This document shows, piece after piece, positions 1-11,100 of a stretch of 64,000 nt of DNA; within the stretch, counting starts at the first letter, position 1; every line of letters begins with the position of its first letter. The DNA is from Engraulis encrasicolus (taxonomy: Eukaryota; Chordata; Actinopteri; Clupeiformes; Engraulidae): contig NC_085872.1 of assembly GCF_034702125.1 (NCBI RefSeq), forward strand, positions 28,056,134 through 28,120,133, given 5' to 3'. A program made the translations under genes and the position numbers. Below the pieces are notes generated by a model. That model was given only the letters and a program-made list of their open reading frames with translations. It was not told the origin of the DNA and ran no database searches.

Positions 1-112
1 TGTGGAGAGAGATGGGGTAGGGTTGGGAAATGAACCCGTACACAGACTCAAATCGGGGTCCCCATGGGCATGCAAGCCCAAATGTGGGGGGTTTAGCGTC
101 CCACATTTAGAA
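1..112 (-). mobile_element. tRNA-derived SINE relic, cut by window edge
   Basis: The edge sequence resembles the minus-strand SINEs near 19.7 and 53.2 kb. It has a GGAGAGAGATGGGGTAGG block followed by a tRNA-like head with reverse-complement B-box-like segments (GGGAAATGAACCCG, ACTCAAATCGGGG). Divergence is high and the 5' end is outside the window. Confidence 0.4.
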
Positions 113-2651
113 CCCTGGTTCTAGGGTTGCAGTGCATGGTCCTGTAGGCCAAATGATTCCATTAAGTTAATAAACACACACTCATGTAAATCCAAAACCA
201 CCACTGTTCCTTGACCAAAACCAGCCTTTAGACAGGCCTAATCATGCATTTCAATAACCATGGACACAGATGATATATGGACATGTATTATTCTTTTTCA
301 TTCAGCATCGCATTTCCACTTAACTTACCGTATTTTAGCATACCAATCGTTTAAATTTCATTCTTACCAATGGACCACAGTACTGGTGTGGCTGGTTGTA
401 TAGCATTAGATCTGGACACATTTTCTAGTTAGGTCATACAATCTAGCTCAGTCAATAGTCTATGCAATATTAATGCATACGTGCAACCCCCACGGAAAGG
501 TGTGTGCGTGCATGTGTAGGCCTATATGTGTAGGGGGGGATGTTTTGACGTGATGTGACTGAATTAAAGGCTTCACAGTCTTTCCCCCCATCTTTTCCCA
601 ATTATAATAAGACCTGCTCTAAGTACACATCAGTTATATGATTTGTCTCTTTTTGAAAACTGGGAACAAACGAATACACGTGACCACGGTAGGCATCTCC
701 CACTCTGTATGTTTAATTATGTATGCCTCTCTTCATCTGCATTGAAGAACACTGACCGCCTACCTGTAACTGAATGAATTACACACTAGCCTGATGTCCT
801 TGTACTGACGGGGCCCACCATGATCCTCCACAGCCCAACCATGCTATAAGGCAAGAATTAACTAATATCAATACCTTACAAGTTCTGATAAAGTGTTAGC
901 CGTGTATAGAACATTGTTAAGAGTAGCAAATGGTGCTTTAATACAGAGCAGTGAGGCTTAAGGGGACGGATCTTGTTCCAGGCTCCGTGTGATCTGTCCT
1001 CCTGCTCCAAAAGCTCATGTTGCAGTCACTCTCAACCAGACACAACAGTCCGCCTGTGACTGAGGTCAGGTAGGCCTGTTGAATGTGTCCATCCTCTATT
1101 TCCCCTTAAAATCAACCAGATAGCAACATCTAATGCAGAGATCAAGCATTCATCAAGCATTCATCAACCTCATCTCTTTGTTTATGTATTTCAGCTCCAT
1201 ATAATATCTGAATTACCAAGCAATTACAAATAGATGGAGTGTTTTTGGAACAGCTGAAACAGACCCAGCCACTTCTGCAGGCCTTGACTATAACCTACAA
1301 ATATCAGAATACAATGACAAATTAAACGTGTCCTAGCAATCTGAGCTACTACAGCAGGTGTTGAAAAACACAAGACACGTCACAGCATGCACTGATCTTC
1401 ACTCTCGCTTCGTTAGTCGACTGACTGTTCGAGAGCCTGGATATTAAAAGAAAGGCAATCCTCTTAACGCCGCCCTAAACGTTTCGGACAACGCCATGTG
1501 CACAGTGTTTACCTATTGGAGATGAATGGTACAATTTCATGTTCTAACAACACAATTCCTGAACATTCACTTGACCTTTTGACTATAGAGCTAATATATT
1601 ACCTATGCAGACCTGTCTATGCCACTCCTAGTAGGCTACATGATTAAATGAATGGGATACGTCCCCCTAAACCCAACAACCATGAAATGCGCCTCGGCCT
1701 AATCAGTCTTGGAAAAGCTGAAACTTTGTATGATGGCTTTTACAACAGGATCCTTTCGATATTTGGACTGAACCCATTGTTCTATTTATAGACATTGGGT
1801 TTGAAAAGAGGAGATTGACGGACGTATTATCTCTACACAACCAGGCGGTTAACTCGGGCGTTTAGCCTACACATAGCCTAGTGACAGATGAACATAGCGT
1901 GGCTCCCATCGGAAGTCCTCCCCCGCTACCGTTCATACCGCAGAGAGGGCATCCCCCACCTCCCCTTCACTGACCTTGCAAGAACACCATTGCTTCACAT
2001 AAATTATGTGCGAAATTGACATATTCCTGAATGAAATGAAATAATTGATCGCCCTGAAAATGTCGGATTACCACTACCACCACCATCATCACGACCGTAC
2101 AATTTTCAGGACACGACATTTCACTCGTTGATCGCGTCCAACTGATTTCGGAGCGAGAATAAAATAATGCGTAAAGCATCCCCATAAGTTACTCTGCAAT
2201 CATCGTGCGAAAAGCGGCTGTTTTAGTAAGCATATCATGAATTCCCACTGTGGTTTTAACTAGTAATGGACCACTGTCTCGCAGTAGCCTAGGCTATTTC
2301 TCCTGTCGTTTTTAAATGGCAGTTGTGTGTTAGAAGCCGCTTGGTTGCCACCAAACAAACCTTTACGCACTCGTCTAAATCTTTGGATGGATGTCGACGC
2401 ACGTAGGCCTGCGGGAGATCTTGAAACCACCGCAATATTACAATAGGCCATGTCGACAGATATCTAAGAGGTTAGATTTCTCATCCTGCCTCATCCTTGC
2501 CTACTCTTCCTATCGCCTCCAGCATCGAGTAGCCCGAGCATCTTCTGGACAGCTCCTCTGCGACCACGAAGCTCGCAACAGCTAGAGCAAAGGGGTTCAG
2601 AGAAAAATACAGTGGATGATGGTCATGCCTAAAAAATGATAGTTATGCCAT
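1..2651 (-). other. amph intron 1 (partial); no exon seen
   Basis: AT-rich single-copy-looking DNA follows the amph first-exon donor on the minus strand. I looked for the next N-BAR exon (VLQKLGKADET-like) in the minus frames and did not find it. Short open frames here lack codon bias or family resemblance. A SINE relic occupies the extreme left edge. Confidence 0.6.
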
Positions 2652-2653
2652 AC

Positions 2654-2722
2654 CTTTTCCTGAGCTCGACTGATCCTTTTCTGGACATTTTTGGCAAAAA
2701 TGCCCGTTTTAATTTCCGCCAT
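2654..2722 (-). CDS. amph: Amphiphysin, first coding exon (rest of gene outside window)
   Basis: Reading the minus strand from the ATG at 2722-2720 gives 23 residues, MAEIKTGIFAKNVQKRISRA followed by QEK, then a donor GTATGG at 2653. This is nearly identical to the amphiphysin N-terminus (human begins MADIKTGIFAKNVQKRLNRA) and differs from BIN1, which has a longer MAEMGSKG start. The segment is the N-terminal amphipathic helix (H0) of the N-BAR domain, which inserts into membranes and drives curvature at endocytic necks. Amphiphysin links the bilayer to clathrin, AP-2 and dynamin at synapses. The start sits in a good Kozak context (CCAGCCATGG). The exon ends in phase 0, as expected before the VLQKLGK exon, which I do not find in the window and which should lie further left. 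It is transcribed away from otulin. Identification is from family knowledge, not a search. Confidence 0.88.
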
Positions 2723-2830
2723 GGCTGGTACCTACTGAATCTGACAGGGAGGCTTCAGCACCAACAGATTCACTCACCGTCGGAGCAGGAGGGGGAGGAG
2801 TAGCTTGGCCCTTAAAGCTACAGCTCAAAG
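2723..2830 (-). promoter_or_regulatory. amph 5' UTR and proximal promoter region
   Basis: The stretch just upstream of the amph start codon (read on the minus strand) is purine/pyrimidine asymmetric and G-rich on the plus strand (2780-2805), consistent with a TATA-poor neuronal promoter with Sp1-like sites. A CTTTAA-like motif lies near 2812-2818. The transcription start cannot be fixed from sequence alone. Confidence 0.4.
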
Positions 2831-3224
2831 TACACCAGGAAATGAAAACAGAATTTAACCCAAACGCCGTTTATAATTAATTTAATTCCTTTGAATAATT
2901 CAAGAGATTCCAAATTTACGCACAGATTCGCCTTTTCGATGCACAAGAACGAAAATCTTTTTTTACTGACAATATTTCTATGGCTGCGTCAACGTTACAT
3001 TGGCCTACAGATCTTCATCAATATGGATAGCCTGTCTGTGTTATGATACTGCAGTGGAAAAGCACTTACAGTTTAGTAGACATCAGAGGGCGCACAGTGC
3101 ACGTTCATTGCATCAAACACAAGGACTGGCTTAACCATTTAATTAAAATCTCCAATGCTAAATGTATGGTTTAGAAAAGGTTGAAGAAAAACAAAATACC
3201 TTTGACAGATGGAAAAGCCTAGAA

Positions 3225-3512
3225 CAGGGGTGGGGAATATCTCGAGGTAGGCCCTACATTTACGGCCCTTGACCTTGAGGCCGTTTTATTCGGCCCTGAT
3301 ATAATTTCAATATTATATTAGATTTGCAATACAATTATATTCAGGGGACCTAGAGAAGGTGGGATCTGTTTTAATGGTGGCTGCCTTCATATAGGCCTTT
3401 AAGTGCAGGGGGAAATCCTGGTTTTTGTTCATAGTACAGCCCTTGGAGGACTTTTACTGCCCTTGAAGGAATTTGAAGAGGCCCCTCCAATGAAAAAGGT
3501 TCCCCACCTCTG
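3225..3512. mobile_element. Non-autonomous hAT-like element
   Basis: The termini CAGGGGTGGGGAA and TTCCCCACCTCTG are inverted repeats of each other. Flanking 8-bp sequences are GCCTAGAA (3217-3224) and GCCTAGAG (3513-3520), a 7/8 target-site duplication. An 8-bp duplication with CAG...CTG ends is the hAT signature. It carries no transposase frame. Confidence 0.7.
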
Positions 3513-3689
3513 GCCTAGAGGCCTATCATGGCTAATAGGGGTGTAAAATTGTGTTAGGGCCATGTAGGGCCAAGTTGGCCTCCGTTACACTCTCCCCCCC
3601 TAAACCTCATCCCCATTCCGGGCCAACGGCACCACTGTAACAGAGGTGTTCCTGCACAGTTCGTTCCCTCGGGGAGTGAACCTGCCACC

Positions 3690-3950
3690 TCGTCAGCTAC
3701 ATCGGTTTGACAATGGGAGTCACAATACATACGAGAACGCTGAGCTAAAGGGCCGGTCTGATAGCCCAACGCTACCACACTGTATTGAGGTTGCAGGTTC
3801 AAATCCCATGTTTACCAGCACCTTCATCCATGGCTGAAGTGCTCTTGAGCAAGGCACCTAACCCCACATTGCTCCCGGGACTGTAACCAATAGCCTACCC
3901 TGTATATCGCTAAGTTGCTTTGGAAAAAGTGTAATGTAATATAATTTCTC
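3690..3950 (+). mobile_element. tRNA-derived SINE
   Basis: A polymerase III B-box-like segment GGTTGCAGGTTCAAATCCC lies at 3789-3807. It is followed by the body CTGAAGTGCTCTTGAGCAAG and the tail TAAGTTGCTTTGGAAAAAGTG ending in short AATGTAAT-type repeats, a pattern widespread in fish tRNA SINEs. It is diverged and unlikely to be active. Confidence 0.7.
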
Positions 3951-4739
3951 ACACACACACTTGAAATGTCCATGTTTCGGAATGTCCTTCATCATCAACA
4001 TTTTACTGACTTTATGACAAGAGTCATGAAGTCCAAAAGGCCCTTTCCAGTCACATGAAGTCATTTTGATGAGTTGATGAGACTGCCATCTAGTGGTACC
4101 CAACATGTACTCCAAGCTCCACAAACAACATGGGCAGGGGAGGATCAGGTATCACACAGAGTTATTTCAGTCATCTTCTATTTTAGGAGTCTTGTTCCAG
4201 ATGCTATAGCCTACAATTCAGATCAACATGAAATAATCGGAGGGAAAGGGGGTCGTGTAATCGTCCGGCAGACTGAGAATGGACTCAGCGGTAGGAGTGG
4301 AGTCTGTCTGATAGGCCCTAAAGAACAGGTGGTGCGCCGTGGACATGGGGAATTGCTGCCGGGCCCAGACCCAAAATAACCTTGAATACGGAGATGGTCT
4401 CCCAAAAGTAAAAATCAAGAACCATTGTGTCAACGCCAAAAGTGATGGCAAACCTGAGGCCAAGACCGTGGAGAGGCGCGAGAGCAATACGCTTCAGAAT
4501 GACTCTGTAACAACATGCAAAGGGTAATAACAATAGTGTGGCTGTACTTTAATCCATCTGTTTTTGAGTAATGTGTGTAGGCATTGTGCTCAGTAACACA
4601 ACTACCTTCTCTTAATCTAACAGACTATGTAGGCTTTTCCCAGTGTTGGGCCCTCTAGTGCAGGTTACTAAAACACCATTACCCACAATTCCCCAAACCA
4701 GGAAGTATTTGAAATCGTGAAAGGCTGAGTGGCATAGCT

Positions 4740-4819
4740 GTCACGCTTTCTTCGTTTTATCTCACTTCTTTACTTTAAACGACTGATCATGCAAAACCAA
4801 GTTATTAACACTCGGTCCG
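4740..4819 (+). promoter_or_regulatory. Candidate otulin 5' UTR exon with upstream ORF
   Basis: A pyrimidine-rich stretch is followed by ATG at 4789 and a strong donor (CCG|GTAAGG) at 4820. Joining to the acceptor TCCTTAG at 5145-5151 puts this upstream of the otulin start. The joined reading frame from 4789 is 18 codons and stops at 5175-5177, just before the otulin ATG at 5183, so it would act as an upstream ORF. The exon is inferred from splice signals only. Confidence 0.35.
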
Positions 4820-5182
4820 GTAAGGCCAATCTTTGCATTCTTTTGCAGAGTTGTATCGACTTAGCTCGATCTAGCCACCCTCAACTAACTAAATGTACAG
4901 GTGTATGCTACTCGTGGTGTTTGTTAATGACAGCCACTCTAGCTTGCAACAACAGTAGCTAACAATTTTAATGTAACCTAAACAAGCTGTAGAGAGTTGT
5001 TTTTCAATGTTAACCCAGTAATGCCGGAGCATTAGCAGCTATGCATGGGGAAGTTAACATCTTACTTTTAAATCTGCCAGCTCATAGCTTTGCAATACAT
5101 ATTTGGCAACTGACAATTGTTTACATGCCTCTGGCTAAATGTCGTCCTTAGGAATGATGCCTATCCAGTGGATGTGAGGACT

Positions 5183-8100
5183 ATGCCTCGCCCAGGAGGA
5201 AAGAGCCCAAATAGTTTTCGGGGTTCTGCCAAATCAGATCGCAGTCTGCAGAAGTCAACAGTAGGCCTACAGTCGACTTCCCCTTCAGGCTGTCAAGGCG
5301 AATATCAACCTAAAAGGGTTAAAAAACAAGCTAGTCGGTATGTGTTACACTGCTTCTCAGAATTCATGGACACGTAGCCTACAGTTGGTCTTTCGACACA
5401 ATGCAGCGTTGTGCATAGATACGAGAAAACAGTTATTTCCCCCTCGGTTAAGTTTCTATTTTTTTCCCCCAACAATTGTTTAAGACATGGAGATGACCCT
5501 CACGTGAACTGTTCGCAGCTGAAAGCGGCAAATGCTGTAGAGAGCAGAGAAAAGGCTGTGGAACAAAATAATGAGAGGCTGGCCAGGCTGGGGGGAACCA
5601 TGGAGAGAAGAACAAGGCCTACCACAGAAACACCTTCCACGACTCAGGACAAAGCCACTGAACAAATAGGCTCTGGAGAACACAAACCTCCTCTCAGCCC
5701 CCGGGTGCCAGAAGAGGACAAGAGGTATTTCCAACAACTGAACTGATTGATATGCTACTGTGTGAAACCAGAGTGTTGTTTAAAAAAGGCTGTAAGAGCA
5801 TACTAATTATGTGGTTTCTTCTTAAAACATTGTTTTGTAGTGAGGATGATCTTTACAGGGGAGAGGATGAAATCGAGCAAGAGCGAATTGCCAAAGCTTC
5901 ATCAGAAGAACACACCTTTCCTGGCAGTCAACCACTGTGTGAGTGCAACAGGGTCATGCCTTTACTATCTGATTACGATACAATACGATAGTACTTTATT
6001 GTCAGTTTGCGATGAAATTCATTTTACATCCCGGAGCAAGACTCGTTGAAGACGGGACATACACATAATAACATCATAAGACTATTGCATGCTGCATGCT
6101 CTACATGCATAAGCCCTAACTGACAAAAACAGACAAAACATTGCTTATCAATGCACATGCACATTCACCTTCTCTCATGAGCGTTCTCTAAATGTCACCT
6201 CAGTCCTGCCAATGGTACTTCATGTTGTACAGTATATCACGAAAGTGAATACACCCCTCACAGTTTTGCAGAATTTTGAGTGTATCTTTTATAGGAAAGC
6301 ATTACAGAAATGTAACTTTGACACAATGATTAGTGACCTTTTAACAACATATTTAACCGCTTAAATTTCTTGTTCACTCAGAAAAAAGCAAAATACAGCC
6401 ATTAATGTTTGAACATGTACTCACAAAAGTGAGTACACCCCAGATTAAAATCCGGTAGAGAAGGGGCTATGTTGGCTCGAATCGTCTCGAAATGAAACGA
6501 AATGAAAAGGGATGACAAGGGAGGTCATCAGTGTGTGTTTCAACATTTCTTTGCATTGAACTTTTACATTTTGAGTCTGCATCTGGCTTAAATAGATTGG
6601 TGTGAGATTTGAATGCAATCCTATGGAGAATATCATGATCTGCTTCAGTAGTCACAGTGCATGTTGACATGTATGTTTCTTTTAGGTGTATTTCAGATTG
6701 CCAATGTTGACAGCATTCATGCATCCCCAAACCATGTCAGTCCCACTACCATGCTTGGCTTATGAGAGGATACACCTTTTTTGTAAATCTCACTTGTTTA
6801 CCACCACACATGCTTGACACCATCTAAAGCAAATTTGTTTATCTTGGTCTCAAGAGAGATGAACAGACCAAGGATATGGATCACTGGAACCATGTTGTGT
6901 GATCTGAAGAGACCAAGATAAGCAAATTTGCTTTAGATGGTGTCAAGCATGTATAGTGGTAATCAAGTTTTACAAAAAAGTGAATCCTCTCTACAGCCAA
7001 GCATGGTAGTGGGACTGACATGGTTTGGGGATGCATGAATGCTGTCAATATTGGCAATCTGAAATACACCTAAAAGAAACATGCATGTCAACATGCACTG
7101 TGACTACTGAAGCAGATCATGATATTCTCCATAGGATTGCATTCAAATCTCACACCAATCTATTTAAGCCAGATGCAGACTCAAAATTTAAAAGTTCAAT
7201 GCAAAGAAAGGTTGAAACGCACACTGATGACCTCCCTTGTCATCCCTTTTCATTTCGTTTCATTTCGAGACAATTGGAGCCAACATAGCCCCTTCTCTAC
7301 CAGATTTTAATCTGGGGTGTACTCACTTTTGTGAGTACATGTTCAAACATTAATGGCTGTATTTTGTTTTTTTCTGAGTGAACAAGAAATTTAAGCGGTT
7401 AAATATGTTGTTAAAAGGTCACTAATCCTTGTGTCAAAGTTACATTTCTGTAATGCTTTCCTATGAAAAGATATACTCAAAAATCTGCAAAACTGTGAGG
7501 GGTGTATTCACTTTCGTGATATACTGTACGTAATCTACTGATAGAAAAGGAAATAAGTTACATTGCCCTAATGTGTATATATAATTGGCTAGAATTTGAT
7601 AAGATTGCATGTCACAACACTGAAATTCTCCTTCTTCCCAGTAGTGTCTTCAAAGGACCAGTACAGTGTGGAAGACCCTGTGGACCTCATGACGTATAGT
7701 CAGAGAGAGTGGAGGGGCAACACCGCCAAAAGTGTCCTTATCAGGAAGGTTAGTGTCAATCGATGGAGTATGAGGCAAGCGACTGACTTTTCAGACAGAA
7801 AATTCACATGCTGCTTGTTAGTACTTATTCGTTTGCTTTAACAGTCAAATGAGTAAAGATGTTTCATTTTCCATTCTTCTGAGTAAGTACACTTACTCAC
7901 ATGTAAAATCCTGTAAATTCAAGAGTCTAGGCCGGGCATATTGGGCACCATAGTAGTATCAGTTCCAGTTGCATTTAAAGGAGCACTCCTGCCAATTTCA
8001 ATGTGCTGTTGTATTGCTCACGCTACCCTTGACTTGTCAAGGGCTCAGCCCTTTCCGAGATTTGAGCTATTCTAATGGGGGCAACTTTTGTTTACATTAA

Positions 8101-11100
8101 AAAAAAAAAACATTTTTATTCATTCCCAAAAACATCCTAAAGGGAATGCAACATCAGCAGACAGCTAGCAAACAGCGATACCTTTTGGGAAAATATTTGG
8201 TGTAGGCCTATGTTCATTTTTTTCAAAAATGTATACAAAAGTTGCCCTCATTAGAATAGCTCATATCTCGGAAAGGGCTGAGCCAAAAACTGCGGTGTCA
8301 CTGGGTACTGACGAGTCGAGGGTAGCGTGAGCAATACAACTAACAGCACATTGAAATTGGCAGGAGTGCTCCTTTAATACTGCTGTAAAATGTGACTTTT
8401 TATTGATGATTTGATGGTGACACCTTTCATCTCTCTGCTATTCTGTTTTGAACTCGAAGGGTTATGAGAAGATATCCCATGAGTTCAGCCAGCTACGCAG
8501 AGTGAGGGGAGACAACTACTGTGCCCTGAGGGCTACTCTCTTCCAGCTCCTTAGCCAGTCTACTCAACTCCCCAAATGGATCGCTGGCCATGATATGAGC
8601 CTGGTATGTGTCTCTTGTAATGCCTGTAAGTTTAACTCGGTGCACACAAGCCTTCTATGTACAGTGATATCAATGGTTGCGCTAGACTTTTTCACAGCCC
8701 GTCATTTTGACGGACAGGGTCGAAAAAAAATCCGTCATCGCCTATTTTTAAAATTCGCCACCTTGTTTCTCAATGTGGGGGGTCGCGACCCCGCACCGAG
8801 AACAACACATGCGCAATTGCGGCCAATTGAGAGTAAACCGCTGTGAATACACCCCCTTTCACTCGACATTCATTCTCCGACTTCGAGGATGGAGTCAATT
8901 TTGCTGTCCACTTTCTCTCTCTGCCTCCCTCATTGCACTGTTTAAAAAACTGCAGATATCTCTCATGGCGCGCGTCTGATTCAGTGTTCAGCACTATGGT
9001 CACAACAAGCACTTTTTTAAAAGACGCGTGCAGGGCTTTATCCAACAGCTGTCAGTCACTCGATTTGCTCTGATTAATGCACCGATTGTAATACAACAGC
9101 GCAGTGTTAAATAATATTCGCGTTGGACTTCACATGCACAATGGAAAGGAAAGCCGTCTTGAAGCAGAAAGGTGTAGCCCAGACAGTAGCCATAAAGGCA
9201 CTGAAGCCTACAACAGGAAGACGACCAGATTTCACAAAACTTTGCTGTAGGGGTTTTTGGCGCGGCCAGGCTAATGAAGGGCGATAGAGGGACAACTTCG
9301 TCATTGGCAGAAAATCAGATAGTCGGTAAATGTAATAGGCCTAGGTCTACAAATAGTTCTGAATCTTAAAGTCGAAGTCACACGTGTATGGTGGCAACGT
9401 CTTAGTTATTTTAATTCATTATTTTGAGCAAGCGCAGAGGCGCGCGCTCTGCTGCAGCCAGCCGCACAGCCCAGCTGCGGCGCATGGTATGACAAGCAGG
9501 AGAGAGGGAGAAAGGCAAACGATAGTAGCATGAAATTATCTGCGCTGATAACTATGCCTAATTGAAATGCATATTTGCTCTATTCGATAGAGGCGTAGGC
9601 CTATTTAAACTTGTGATTTATTTATCATCACCCTGAATATTGATCCGTCAAAATGACGGACAGGCTTCAGAATTTTCCGTCATCCTTCAAAAAAATCCGT
9701 CAATGACGGACATTTGTCGGTTAACGCGACCTCTGAGTGATATATATTTTTTCACTTTTATTTGTATTACTGTGGTATTCATTTCATATTTTAATGTTCT
9801 TTCTGCAATGGCATTGTAATTTAAACAATCATTCGTAAATGTAACTGGGAGTGACCTTGGGTTATGCTTGCTTGATCTGGCATTTGCACCAGTTTTAGTG
9901 TTATGTTTCTGAGACTTGCAGTGTGCCAGAAACATGTCCAATTGCATTTCATCTATGAAGTACCTATTACTCTCTTATCTCAAAGTTATTTCCCTGCCTG
10001 TTGCTATTCCTTCTGTTTCTGTGCAGTTGCCAAAGAAGCTTCCGTTGGATCTTGTAGATCAGTGGACGTTTCCCTTTGAGAATCAGGGCAGTTCCAAGGG
10101 AGCCGTGGAACAACTGGGACACTACCTGAAGCTGCTGAAGAAGCGGGTCATTGCTTTAACTTGCTTTTTGAAATGAAATACTCCTATTTGTTTTGTTCCT
10201 TCACTGTATAGTAGATCCACATTGAAAATTGATTAAATAGTATACAGAGTGTGACCCGTACCAACACATAATGTAATTATCCGTCTTTAAAGGTACACTG
10301 TGTGAGATTTTTAGTTGTTTATTTCCAGAATTCATGCTACCCATTCACTATTGTTACCTTTTTCACGAATACTTACCAGTACCATCAAATTCAAAGTATT
10401 CATTATGACTGGACAAAATAGCACTTTTCATACATGAAAAGGCGGATCTTCTCCATGGTTCGCCATTTTGAATTTCCAGAAATGGCCATTTTTAGCTGCA
10501 AAAATGACTGTACTTGGGCCATACTAGAAAATATTAGTTTATTACTCAGTAAACTTTCATGAAAAGATCAAATTTGGCAATAGGCAACCCAGTTTCAATG
10601 AGCAGCATAGTTGCAGTACCTTTTTTGACCATTTCCTGCACAGTGTACCTTTTTAACAAACATTTTACTCGGATGACAGTACACTTAAATCAGTGTTATA
10701 AATGAACAACAACAACAGCTTCATAACCGATTGCTCCTCTCTGCTTCACCGACATACAGTGGCAGGAGGCAGTGGAGGCTCGCGGGCCGGAGAGGGAGAA
10801 GCTGTGCAAGGCGGTGTTCCAGGGTGGGGAGGAGGAGTACGGCCTGCTGGAGGCCCTCAAGTTCCTCATGCTGTGGAAGGCCGTTGAGCTCCATGGAGCC
10901 AGCGACCGCGGCGACGCAGTTCCGGAGTTCTGCTGGCTGCTGTTTGCACGCGACTCCTCCCGTTGTCCAAAGACTCTCCTGACCAATCACCTGCGACACG
11001 TGGGCTTCAGCGGAGGGCTAGAGCAGGTGAGGGTGGCGACTGTATGTGCTGCGTGTTACTTCATGTGGTCACCTCTTAGTACAGATGGGCCTGTCAATGG

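Larger units (their letters stand above)
2831..4739. other. Divergent intergenic spacer between amph and otulin
   Basis: No gene is supported here. Apart from a hAT-like element (3225-3512) and a SINE (3690-3950) the stretch is AT-rich and unremarkable. Short overlapping open frames at 4074-4533 on both strands have no family resemblance. Confidence 0.6.

Noticed and set aside
7025..7310. Conserved 87-codon frame that also appears on the opposite strand at 6467-6730
   Set aside because: Both copies lie in the arms of the fold-back Tc1 element and represent the same decayed sequence, not a host gene.
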